Shown here in pieces: positions 1 through 10,257 of a stretch of DNA of 64,000 nt. Source of the stretch: Azadirachta indica (Eukaryota > Streptophyta > Magnoliopsida > Sapindales > Meliaceae); assembly GCA_022749755.1 (NCBI GenBank), contig CM040446.1, positions 647,339 through 711,338 on the forward strand. Reading direction: 5' to 3'. How positions within the stretch are numbered: position 1 is the first letter of the stretch; each line of letters begins with the position of its first letter. Both the position numbers and the translations under genes were made by a program. The notes under the pieces are model-generated. The model was not told where the DNA came from, ran no database searches, and was given only the letters and a program-made list of their open reading frames with translations.

Positions 1-895
1 TCTCATACATTATATCAAACATATTTTCACCATTTTTAAAAATAATTAGGGTAAAATCTTCTCAAACTTTATAGGATGAATTATGGGAGGTACCATAAAA
101 GTCACAACTAAATTAGTCATAATTTAAAACTTTAAAAATTATCATAATTGATAAATCTTTCAAAAGAATTATTTAATTCGCGAGAATACATATAAAGCTT
201 GGTTCTAAAATTTGAAACCCTTCATACCTAAACTTTTGGCTTTTAATGTTTGAATTTAATATATAAATTTATTTTTGTGCATTTAATTAGTACAAAAAAA
301 ATGGAAGAATTCTATTACCATATTACTATTGTTGTTAAGGAAATAATATGTAATTTCAAATTATAATATATTTACAAATAAATTTACGATTTATTTTTGT
401 TGTTACTAGATTATTTAGTTGATCAAAATTAATAGCTATTTTTTTTTTCAATATTTTGATAATAAATTTTTCAATTTTTTAACATATAAATAATTATTAA
501 AATTTAAGAATGTTTGAGGAGAGAAAATATAATAAAAAGGAGAAAAAATAGTTCAAAGATTTTACAAAATAAGAAAGAGAAAAAAATAAAAATATAAAAT
601 ATAAAAAATTATAATTAATAAATATAAAATATAAAATATTTATTTTATTTTATTATATTCAATTTCCACATTCTATCCACTCTTAATCCAAAAATTAATA
701 AAAGATGTCAAAAACTGTATAATCTTAAGGGCTAGAGACCTTTCTTTTTTAACTTCTTGACTTTGTAATTCGTAAATTTTTCTCTTATTTTTTTCACTTC
801 TTTATGATATTTCTTTTACTTTTTTTTTTTTTTTAAGGAGATTTGATGTATTCCTCTCCCGACGGTTAACCTTTTAATAACTTGAGAAAAAGTTT
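1..895. other. AT-rich outer part of arm A, no gene seen
   Basis: Very AT-rich, with long A/T runs and no convincing reading frame. It mirrors 12971-13874. Related but diverged sequence also occurs at about 59826-60330, and the first 130 bases are related to 61560-61690. It therefore belongs to the normal flank of the prolamin-like gene cassette and is not unique to the palindrome. Confidence 0.7.
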
Positions 896-1010
896 GGGGA
901 ATAGAACAAATACTTCGTCTAAAGCCATCCAAGTCTGTTAAATTGCGGTTAGGTTTGAGGGTATTACTGTATAATCATTAGACATCTTTCCTCTTTTTGG
1001 TTTCTTGAAC
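896..1010 (+). repeat. Candidate terminal region of the MULE remnant in arm A
   Basis: Starts with GGGGAATAGAACAAATAC and continues into a moderately G-rich stretch ending near GAGGGTATTACTGTATAAT. This G-run followed by A/T-rich sequence is typical of plant Mutator-like terminal inverted repeats. The mirrored end in arm B is at about 12855-12970. No partner TIR is visible at the other side of the transposase remnant, so the element boundary is inferred. Confidence 0.35.
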
Positions 1011-1860
1011 ATTGTCAGCGAGAGAGTAAGACACAGTTATGCAAGTCTATGTTTGAAATCCAAAAAAACCCACAAAATGTAAGAGAACTACACAATATGC
1101 TGTCAAATCAAGATGATTTCTTGCTTGATGGTGGCAACGATCGATCGATGGAGGGAAATCGACTGCATTTTCGAGCCAATTTAACACCTAGATAGTATAT
1201 ATGTGGTGAGAGAAACTCGTTGTAATGTAGGGTTTGAGTCGATTCTTTCAAGGATAATTGTTTACCTAGCTGGGTTTGAGTTCAATCAAGCAAGGATAAT
1301 TGTTTACCTAAGATTGAAGCGATTAAGTCTAGTAAGCGTTCCAACCCGTACCTTTTGAAGCTTGATTTTATGGCTATATCGATGATATATTGGGTTGTTG
1401 ACTTGTGATATGCATAAATATACTGATATGTTAATTATTTTGACGTTCTCAATCTATTTGGCGTAAGCATCGATTCAGTGAAAGGGCTTGAGTTTTGGGC
1501 ATAAACATGTTATTTTGTATGCTGCGCCTGTTGGTTTTGTTTGATTTGTTAACTTTCATGTTTAGGTAGGTTATTGCAGATATATGTTATCTCTACGAGC
1601 TTTGTTTTTGCCCTGAGCATTTTCTGTTGTGCGCTTGCGTTGGGTTTTTTGTTCGAACTTGTAGCATGTTTGATTGGTGATGATGGCCATGGTTACAGGT
1701 GTAAGCATAAGTTTTGGTAGTAAACAACCCTGTTATATAGTTTGGTTAATTTTGTTTGCTTTGATCTTGTTAGATTTTATGTTTGACTGGGTCTTCGGCA
1801 TAATATTAATAGCCCTGCTGTATGCTTCAATTAAATTGCCTTTGTTTCGATCTTTTTAGG
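1011..1860. other. Leader/intron-like sequence upstream of the MULE frame
   Basis: Less AT-rich than its surroundings, with no long frame. It lies between the candidate MULE terminus and the transposase remnant, and an acceptor-like TTATTTGCAG precedes the protein-like sequence at about 2624. It may be a 5' leader plus intron of the MULE transposase gene. That reading rests on position and base composition only. Confidence 0.35.
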
Positions 1861-2345
1861 AACAAAATTTGAATGGGTTTTTGCAAGTATATCATATGTA
1901 TCAGTTTTTGGCATAATATTAAGCCCAGTTGTTATTAACAACCTTGTTATATGCTTCAGTTAAATTGTTTTTGTTTCCATCTTGTTAGGAACAAAGTTGG
2001 AATAACTTTTACAAGTTTATATTACATGTATAAGTATCAGTTTTGGGCATAATATTAACAGCCCTGTTGTCATTAACAAGCTGTTATATACCTCAATTAA
2101 ATTGTTGTTTTCCGATCTTCTTAAGAACAAAGTTTGAATGGGTTTTGCAAGTATATATTACATGTATAGGTATCAGTTTTGGGCATAATATTAACAGCCC
2201 TGTTGTTATTAACAAGCTGTTATATACTCCAATTAAATTGTTGTTGTTGTTCCGATCCTGTTAAGAACAAAGTTTGAATGGGTTTTGCAAGTATATATTA
2301 CATGGTTAAGTATCAGTTTTGGGAATAAAATCGAGCACACGAGAG
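1861..2345. repeat. Tandem array of about 130-bp units in arm A
   Basis: At least four imperfect units begin at about 1861, 1990, 2126 and 2266. Each opens with AACAAAGTTTGAATGGGTTT-like sequence, contains CAGTTTTGGGCATAATATTA, then a (T)TGTTATTAACAA segment, and ends near GATCTTGTTAGG. A more degenerate unit precedes 1861. Units at 1990 and 2126 are the most similar. Short frames in this stretch are by-products of the repeats. The mirrored array is at 11525-12000. Confidence 0.85.
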
Positions 2346-2576
2346 TCAGTATGCTTCAATTAATTTGTGTTTGTTTGGATCTTGTAGCATTTTCACGCCA
2401 ATGGGTTTGCGAATGTATAAATAACTGGTTTTGAGCATAATTAGAAGTGGGTTTTTTGTATATCTAATACATGAACAGGCTTCAGTGTTTGCAAAATTTG
2501 TTGGCATGATGAAAAAGCTTGAGTGCATGTATTCCCAATTAGTTAGCATACGAAGCACATTTATGTTGCATTTCTG

Positions 2577-3605
2577 TTGTCAGTTGATGTACTCATAGTA
2601 GCTGATGTTTTTTATTATTTGCAGTATGAAGAGTTCAATTTATTTTGCAAAATTATGAACCGAGTTCACGAGATTGCAAGAGTTTATCCAAATGCATATA
2701 CTCTTTTGCAATTATGGGATCATATCGTCTGCGTATTGGGGGTGATAAACATTGCAACGAGTGTGGATGTGTCACTTTCGAAGTAGAGTATCCTTGGTCA
2801 AAAAGGATTTGGTTGCTGATTTCAACGAGTGATGTTGATTTGCTTGCTGCATTTGAGGAGTTGGTCAAAAAGGGGTATAACAGAATACAGCTTGTAGCCA
2901 TCCAACCAAACAACTGAACAGAAGAAGTTGTTGATTCTAGACAGTATCAGAGCTAACCATCCTTAATGATTTTGCACTTGATGAAGTATATAATGACAAT
3001 GAGCTTGATGATTGTACTGCTGAAAGGATAGAGCCAAACACTACTGCCAAACTTACTAAAATTGATAGCATCTTAGGGGTTAAGCAATATGAGTTGTATA
3101 GATGTATGCCATGGTTTGATGATATGGAATCAGATGATGCACCTACCTTTTACACAGCTATAATAACCAATGTAGAAAACACTGCAAGTAAACTGGACTT
3201 CAATGTTACTCCTACAAGTGAAGAGCATCTGCTTAATTGACCAATGAAGAGGTAGAACAAGTAGCAAATAATGGGTTATATGCATTGGACAATGAAGATT
3301 ACCTTGTTGCTTATGGAGATGATGATGGTGATTTAGCTGTAGAAGACTACAAGTCTGGAAATGATAGTGATATCTCATATGACAATGACTTTGACAGCTC
3401 TGATGCAACAATTAGGTATGAAACGAACACCTGAGGTTTCGAATATAGTATGGATGTAAACAAGAAGATAGAGTTGCAAAGGGGTCATACTTTCTTCGAA
3501 GTCTATGATTTCAGGAAGGTTCTTTAAGTGTTTGCAATTAGAAATGGGTTTAGATTGCAAAGATTAAAGAATGAGAAAATTAGGGTAACTTGTGATGAAA
3601 CGTAG
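2577..3605 (+). pseudogene. MULE (MuDR-type) transposase N-terminal remnant, arm A copy
   Basis: The conceptual product has three parts. First comes an N-terminal segment of about 110 residues (2577-2917), broken here near 2750 by a one-base difference from arm B. An acidic Asp/Glu-rich linker follows (about 3237-3434). Last is a stretch (about 3470-3605) reading LQRGHTFFEVYDFRKVL, stop, VFAIRNGFRLQRLKNEKIRV, which fits the plant MuDR DNA-binding family (PF03108) pattern G..F....FR..L..(Y/F)AI.NGF..K..KN.K.RV. The frame ends before the zinc and DDE catalytic regions, so it cannot encode a working transposase. Stops and frame changes separate the three parts. An intron acceptor may lie at about 2624. 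Confidence 0.65.
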
Positions 3606-4039
3606 TTTAAGACTTAGGTAGAGTAGAGACAACTATGGATTAAGGAAATGTAATTTAAGATTTAGGTAGAGCTTGTGTTTTTTGTTTGAACTTTAAATAT
3701 AATTCAGATCTGAATTTCACTAAAATTTAAATTTGATTGATATATTTATTTTTTATCTTAACTTTTTTAATATAAATATTAATTTGTTTGTCCTTATAAA
3801 ATAAAAAATTTAAAACTAGTATATTGACATATATACCATAAAAAATTTGAAACCAATATATTAAGTTGTTGAAATATATAAATATTAAATAGTAAATTAA
3901 CAGATCTATTGATAAATATAATATTTAATTTATTTAAAAATTTGGTTATTAAGATTTAGTTAAAATTTTTAACTTAATTATATTTAAATATTTTAAAAAT
4001 GTTTGCAAATATAATATTTTTTAAATAAACGGTAGGAAG
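3606..4039. other. AT-rich stretch between MULE remnant and LINE tail, arm A
   Basis: No frame or known motif seen. It mirrors 9826-10257, and the same sequence is present once more at 38026-38408, where it ends abruptly at a duplication junction. It is therefore part of the X-block 3' flank rather than part of the MULE. Confidence 0.6.
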
Positions 4040-4344
4040 TTTTTTTAAAGACAAAAAGAACCCAAATAGTTACAAGAGCAAAAAGTGAGCCTTACTCTTT
4101 AATAAAGCTATAAAACAGGCAGAAGACTAACAAAAAAACTTAACAAAACCTGTAACAAGGAAAGCCATTAGCCTCGTGAAACAAAAGGCTACCAATCTTA
4201 GTAAGATAAGAAGAACATTATTGAAGTTGATCACATCTCAACCCAAAGCGGCTACAGTATCAAGGATGGAATTGGCCTCACGAGAAGAATGGATGCATTT
4301 GAAATTCATTTTTGAAATCAAATATGTACAATTGAGCCACCGTT
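4040..4344 (-). pseudogene. LINE 3' end: RNase H C-terminus plus tail, arm A copy
   Basis: Mirror image of about 9516-9830. On the minus strand, 4344 to about 4225 encodes the end of a plant LINE RNase H domain (residues like CIHSSREANSILDT), followed by a 3' tail ending in an A-rich stretch near 4045. The fragment is cut by the assembly gap, so its 5' part is not visible. Confidence 0.75.
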
Positions 4345-4444
4345 NNNNNNNNNNNNNNNNNNNNNNNNNNNNNNNNNNNNNNNNNNNNNNNNNNNNNNNN
4401 NNNNNNNNNNNNNNNNNNNNNNNNNNNNNNNNNNNNNNNNNNNN
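4345..4444. other. Assembly gap of exactly 100 N
   Basis: One hundred undetermined bases, a conventional placeholder for a gap of unknown length. It falls precisely inside the inverted-repeat arm: left of it is a minus-strand LINE RNase H fragment, right of it is X-block sequence equivalent to about 48257 and 56030. The inner junction of the palindrome is hidden here. Confidence 0.99.
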
Positions 4445-7229
4445 GAATACTCTGTTTATATATTAAACTTTAAACGGTGATAGTCCCACTTTTTCTTGCA
4501 AAACAAAATGCAGTTAGGGACGCTAATTATTTTCCTATACACGCCCTTGGAGATCAAGTCAATTGCCAAAAAATATAATTAGAGAGAGACTCTAAGATCA
4601 AAGAGAGTTTTTTCTTGATGTTTTCAAGTTTTTCCTTACCTTCAAAGTAAAAATTTTAGCTTTTATATTCATTCATTGATTTGGTAAAGGTTATAAAATT
4701 TCTTTTGACAAGTGTCAAATATGTAAATAGCACATAACATTCCTCACCATTTCTTATAATTTTGCCATATATATATTTTAATTATTTTTCCATAAACTTG
4801 GATTTTCAATTTTCTTTATTAAGGGTTAAAACATCTATGCTTTTTAGTTACGGGCTCAAGCCCATTAATCAACAATTTTGGGTATAACAATTGTCATCAA
4901 AGAAAAAGAAAAAGAGTTAAAACTTTGGGCGTTAAAAAGAGACTTTGGGTTAATAGAATCAAGACTATAGAATCAAGACTGATTATGAAATTAAAGTATA
5001 TATGATTATGTGGACAATTTATAAACAACGTGCTTCGGAGTACCATCCCAAATCAAAGATGCGACCTAGATTTGCTTTGAAGAATACCAAGCAACATTTC
5101 TTTCTCTTCAAAATTAATCCATCTGCAGTAATTTGATGATATATCAAAATTCATTATAAAATATTTTACATAAAAGTATGTCTGAACACCTTTTGTATAT
5201 AGGCTCCATAACATGCACCAAATTAATTAATCAATATCTGTTATGATTATCGATTGATGATTCTGACTAGATTTATTTTGATCATGATAAAATTTAATGA
5301 AAAGTTTTATTACTTTATTAAAATAGAATAATCACGTATTTTTTCTAACGCTTTGATTATTTTTTGAGCATAGTAAACCCTAATTAGTTTACAAGCCACG
5401 ACAATCCTAAATTCGGGCTAAGAATAAAATTTTATTTAATTTAATTCATCCCCACCTTTAGCTAAATTTGGGTTTTCGTTGACTCATTTGACATTTGTGT
5501 CTCAAATACACCTAATATTCACTATTTGTTTCACATAATTCCTTTGTTTCAGCCAATGTCATTTTACTCCGTAACATTTCAATTACTTCATTTAAATTGT
5601 ATCAATGTAATAGCTAGACTAAAAATGGTAGAATTCCTTGGACCTCCTATGATATGATATAATTAGCTGATACTCGATAAAGTTTTAAAATTGTCTCAAT
5701 ACATCCTTAATATTAATTAAAAATTTTTGAGTTTACTTTAAAATCATTTTTTGAGAGGTAAGACTGTACTTTGAAATGATAAAAATTAAAGTAAGACTTG
5801 ACAAGATGCAAAATTTGTTCTGATTTATCTAAATCGACACATATAATTTTACAATAAATTTAATATTTTATATTATTTTATTTTAAATAATTGTAAATTA
5901 TTTTTGCCAACTCATCCCCACTGTTTTACTCAAAATACACAACTATAAACTCTAATATCCTCGTTCAAATCCACTTTCAATTGAATAAAAAATGCATTCA
6001 ATCCACCAAATTATCGGTACCATGAAACTCAGACAAGTCTATCCTAATTTAGAAATAATTTACTCAAACGTGATAGTGAGGGCTTAAAGTCATTCTTTTG
6101 TAAGAGAAAAAGAAAACGATAAATATTTTACTGCAAAACTAAAAATAAGTGGGTTTTTTAGTACGATTTTATTATTATCTAATTTGAAATGCTGGATTTT
6201 TCTAAAATTGAGAAATCATAATAATGCAAGCCTTTCTTATGGTGGCAACATAGAGTTATAATTTGTTCCTGCCGAAAGTATCTTGGGATATTTGTGGATA
6301 GGCCAGCTACATATATAACAAGTATACCTCACAATTCAATATTTATTTTACTTCTTTCTTTGTTATTTTAATGAATGTCACTTAAATATCTTCCATTTCG
6401 GTCATACTTTAGTACAAGGTCCCATTGCTTTCTAGTACAGCTTAATTTATAAGATACGCCCAATGCACATGAAGTCACTAGAAATATAAGTATAGAAAAG
6501 CATTGCTTTATTAAATAACTTTGAAGCAGAACACGTAGTTTATGTGGCAATCAGTGGATGATTTAATTGTCAATTTTAAGTATATACTTTAATTAATATA
6601 GATTTAGCCCCTGCGGGGTTTTAATATTTCTGCAGGATTTTTTTTGTTAATTATCCCTAAGTTTTAATAACTAAAACTGAACTAAAAAAGAATTAAGGGA
6701 AGTTTGTGATACCTGTCAAATCAGTTGGATAAAGCAAATGTTGCAACAAATTATAAAGTAAATAAAAAAAATTATAAATATGTGAAAGATAAGATGAAAT
6801 GAGACGAAAAATAAAACTATTGTAAATAATATTTTTTTATTTTTTAATTACTAATTATTCCTATAACTTAATGGGCATTGTGTAAGTGTGGAAATGACAA
6901 TGGTAACCATTTTCATAGATATTTGCTCAGATTCTATCTTGATGGTAAGGATATACTAAATGTGGTGCAGTATATACATAATAAGAGAGTATAATATGAA
7001 TATAAATATTTTGAATATTTCCATAGTGCATCTGTTTTATCTTATTTTTATTTTTATTTTAAAATTTTGCATCTAAAATAAATGTCATTTTCTATTTTTA
7101 GACCAAAATCTAAAAAAAGTGAGAAATGTAAAACGCCAACACTAAAGGACTATTAGTCTTTTTGTCTTCAATCTGAATAATTTTCTCATATTTTTAAGAT
7201 TTGTTTATTTTTTATTTTATATTTGAATA
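4445..7229. repeat. Dispersed block X, copy X1 (5' non-coding part)
   Basis: Collinear with X2 (from about 32952), X3 (48257-48578 and 52651-53957) and X4 (about 56030-58814). A good landmark is the GGTTAAAACATCTATGCTTT segment near 4824. No intact gene is visible. A short frame around 5990-6085 and a minus-strand frame around 4870-5140 recur in the copies but change freely. Sequence before about 4760 is absent from X2. Confidence 0.9.
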
Positions 7230-7447
7230 ATTCCTTTTGATGAGGTTTTGCGAGCTTGAGGGATTACTATTATCTCAATGTGTTCTTTATGTACTAATTT
7301 TTTAGCCTCTGAAAAAGTAAATCACCCTTTTGTTACTTGTCTTTTTGCAACAAGCATTTGGCGATAGCTGGGTAGTCTTTTTCAGACCCCTTTTGCTTTG
7401 CTTTCTTCAACTATGAACCTTTGGATTTAGATTGAGGGTCGCTGTTT
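7230..7447 (+). pseudogene. LINE remnant, zf-RVT-like segment (X1)
   Basis: A degenerate frame reads like CLFATSIWR.LGSLFQTPFAF followed by TMNLWI, the pattern of the reverse-transcriptase zinc-binding (zf-RVT) region found near the C-terminus of plant LINE ORF2 proteins. Frames are broken by stops. The segment continues after the solo LTR inserted at 7448-8980 into an RNase H domain, so the LTR split one LINE. Equivalent pieces are at 35430-35635 and 58815-59027. Confidence 0.55.
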
Positions 7448-8980
7448 TAGTCTGATTGCAACTAAGCGAATCGTAAGGTTACAAGTTGTATTAAGTAATA
7501 AAATGATAAATACAAATATTGTCCTATGAAAAATTTAAAATTTAAATTAAATACTGAGTACTACAGCCTTGAAAATCTAATTTTATCTAAGAAATCAAGA
7601 TTTGTTTAATTTCAAACAAAATAACAAAATGAATTGAACTACTTAATTGCTAATTAACTAAAAAAAACAAATAGAATTGATTTAAAGAGAATTGATGAGT
7701 TAATGAAATATGCAAAGATTAAAGATTTAGAGTCTTGATTTCACTTATATTTTCCTATGTTTTCTTAAATTGACAATTAATAATACATTCTAATTTTATT
7801 TACTAATCAGGGGATCAAAAGTGAATTCGCTATCTCTCTTGAGTGTTAACCAAATTACTACGTAAAATTTCCCAAATTGATATCCCTATCAGACATGTTT
7901 AATTACACATTTTTTAAGTGCATCATATAGTAATTGTCTAGAATTCAATTACCTCCTGGTTCATGTTTTTATCCTAAGTAATTATTTGATTATTTGGATA
8001 CCAATTTCCTCAAGGAATCTTAGTAACACCAAACTATGTTTAGCTAATCCAATGAACAAGTTAAATCTTTCTAAGTATTAATTTATTCATCTTGAATCAT
8101 CCAATTTGTCAATCAACAATTCAAAATCAATTAATGCAAGTAAACATAAGTAAATAAAATCATTCCACAATACAAAATATGCCAATTAATCAAACATAAT
8201 CAAGATAAGCTACATCAAATATCCCTATAATAAGAATTTTAGTCCAACATATCAACTAGTAACATCAAATTCATCATGTAATCCATAATCCTTGAATTTA
8301 ACAAATAAAAATGCAAATGAAGTACAAAATGAAAATGATAGAGTTTAAGAAACTAGACTAGAGATGAAGACTTTGGTGATCCTCCTTCAAGTCTTCTTTC
8401 AAATGCCTTCAATTTGGTTCAATCACCTTTTCTCTCACTATAATCCTTCTCTTTGTTTTTCACATCCTCTCTCCAAAAACTCAAATTTTCTTTCTTTGTT
8501 ATGGTGGCTCTTCATTCCCGAAACATGTAAACCTAAAAAATACTTCAATCAGGCCGTTAGCTAACGATCTTACATCTTAAAATCGTCCAAGGACAACGAA
8601 GATGCACAAGGGCACTTAAATTTGCACGGACACGCATTGGGAGAATCGTTGGGTGGTGCAGCCACGCACCTTGGTTGCGCAGACGTGCCGTAGCCTTTAT
8701 CTTTGGGTAGAATGCATTGCATGGTTGTCCATGCCCAAAGTTTTCAAACTTTTTTTTTTTCTTACTTTGGTCCCTGAAACTTTGCATCTTGGTACCCATT
8801 TCTCTTCCGGTTTTTTTTGACATTTTTTTGAGAATTGATTTCACCTTGAATGACCGTCTTCTATCTTTTTAGTACAAGATCACTAAAATTAATTAAATAT
8901 TAACAAGATTTAAGGATTGATAAAACAATTTAACTCATAAAGCGGGTGATAAGTGTGTTTTGTACACAATTATCATAGTC
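7448..8980. mobile_element. Solo LTR of 1523 bp with 5-bp target duplication (X1)
   Basis: The LTR runs 7453-8975. It opens TGATTGCAACTAAGCG, closes with ACACAATTATCA and is flanked on both sides by TAGTC (7448-7452 and 8976-8980). Read on the minus strand it begins TGATAATTGTGT, which with the nearby AACACACTTATCA makes a terminal hairpin (8947-8975, one mismatch). TG..CA ends plus the 5-bp duplication identify a solo LTR left after recombination of a larger element. The hairpin-type terminus is seen in plant Ty3/gypsy (Tat/Ogre-like) LTRs, so that assignment is likely but unproven. The long minus-strand frame at 8557-8844 is not a recognisable protein. Confidence 0.85.
8947..8975. repeat. 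Terminal hairpin of the solo LTR (X1)
   Basis: Twelve-base arms TGATAAGTGTGT and ACACAATTATCA with a 5-base loop and one mismatch. The X2 copy at 37135-37163 is a perfect 12-bp palindrome, suggesting the mismatch here arose later. Confidence 0.8.
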
Positions 8981-9825
8981 CTCTATTTTACAACCTTTGA
9001 TTGGCTATTTCTTGTTTTGTTTTCTATGCTTTATAGAGGGCTAGGAACTGTATTCAGTCTAATGATGAAGCCTTTTCTTTTCGTTGTTTTCAATCATATA
9101 ATTCAGCACGTCTTCGTTACCTGGCTTCTTTCTGTCCTGATTTTGTGCATTTTGGTTCAGACTAAGAAATTCTTTCAGCTCTTTGAATTTCGTGGAAGCT
9201 TAGAAGAGCTCCGAAATCTTTGATTTTGTTTTCGCATCCTCCCCTTGTTGGCTGGGTAAAGGTAAATACGGATGGGTTGGCTAAAGGAAATCCAAGGTCG
9301 GCAGCCTGTAGAGGTTTTTTTACTGACAGTACTTATGTGTTTTTGCGCTTGTTTTTTGTCAGCAAACAAGCTTTTATGCTGAGATTATGGCTATTATTTT
9401 GGCTGTTGAACTTGTATTTGACAAAGGGTGGTTTAACCTTTGGTTGGAGAGTGATTCGATGCTTGTTATCCATTTGCTTCTCAAAGTTTCGCCATGTCCT
9501 ACCCGGAAGCTTCATAAACGGTGGCTCAATTATACATATTTGATTTCAAAAATGAATTTCAAATGCATCCATTCTTCTCGTGAGGCCAATTCCATCCTTG
9601 ATACTGTAGCCGCTTTGGGTTGAGATGTGATCAACTTCAATAATGTTCTTCTTATCTTACTAAGATTGGTAGCCTTTTGTTTCACGAGGCTAATGGCTTT
9701 CCTTGTTACAGGTTTTGTTAAGTTTTTTTGTTAGTCTTCTGCCTGTTTTATAGCTTTATTAAAGAGTAAGGCTCACTTTTTGCTCTTGTAACTATTTGGG
9801 TTCTTTTTGTCTTTAAAAAAACTTC
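8981..9825 (+). pseudogene. LINE remnant, RNase H domain and 3' tail (X1)
   Basis: Continuation of the LINE interrupted by the solo LTR. About 9240-9330 encodes PPLVGWVKVNTDGLAKGNP, the first strand of the plant LINE RNase H fold (RVT_3/PF13456) with the catalytic Asp of NTDG. After frameshifts, 9387-9623 gives AIILAVELVFDKG, LWLESDSMLVIH (catalytic Glu/Asp strand) and HSSREANSILDTVAALG. At least one frameshift separates the halves, so it is non-functional. A tail of about 200 bp follows and ends in CTTTAAAAAAAC. The last 310 bases are duplicated, inverted, at 4040-4344. Confidence 0.82.
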
Positions 9826-10257
9826 CTACCGTTTATTTAAAAAAATATTATATTTGCAAACATTTTTAAAATATTTAAATATAATTAAGTTAAAAATTTT
9901 AACTAAATCTTAATAACCAAATTTTTAAATAAATTAAATATTATATTTATCAATAGATCTGTTAATTTACTATTTAATATTTATATATTTCAACAACTTA
10001 ATATATTGGTTTCAAATTTTTTATGGTATATATGTCAATATACTAGTTTTAAATTTTTTATTTTATAAGGACAAACAAATTAATATTTATATTAAAAAAG
10101 TTAAGATAAAAAATAAATATATCAATCAAATTTAAATTTTAGTGAAATTCAGATCTGAATTATATTTAAAGTTCAAACAAAAAACACAAGCTCTACCTAA
10201 ATCTTAAATTACATTTCCTTAATCCATAGTTGTCTCTACTCTACCTAAGTCTTAAAC
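9826..10257. other. AT-rich stretch after the LINE tail, arm B
   Basis: No gene seen. Shared with arm A (3606-4039) and with 38026-38408. The copy at 38408 breaks off at the point equivalent to about 10210 and jumps to the equivalent of 16004, so this marks a rearrangement breakpoint. Confidence 0.65.

Larger units (their letters stand above)
1..4344. repeat. Inverted-repeat arm A, left arm of a giant palindrome
   Basis: The whole stretch is the reverse complement of 9516-13874. Base 1 pairs with about 13874, and the last bases before the N gap pair with about 9516. Differences are few: homopolymer lengths (for example the T run near 440 and the A run near 1066) and scattered substitutions or small indels (near 747, 2750, 3403, 3419 and 3595). 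I judge identity at about 98-99%. The arm runs off the window start and into the gap, so both true ends are unseen. It holds a MULE remnant, a tandem array and a LINE tail, annotated separately. Real inversion-duplication and mis-joined haplotypes are both possible. Confidence 0.93.

Noticed and set aside
2043..2264. 73-codon frame with repeated ILTALLSLTS-like peptide
   Set aside because: Produced by the 130-bp tandem repeats. Mirrored in arm B, with no protein family resemblance.
1861..2345. Possible CRISPR-like array
   Set aside because: Units are long, imperfect and directly adjoining without unique spacers, and the context is a plant nuclear transposon.
4176..4466. Open frame of 96 codons running through the N gap
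   Set aside because: It exists only because N bases are translated as unknown residues. The left part is antisense to a LINE fragment.
8557..8844. 95-codon basic frame, also present in X2
   Set aside because: Lies inside the solo LTR and changes frame between X1 and X2; no recognised domain.
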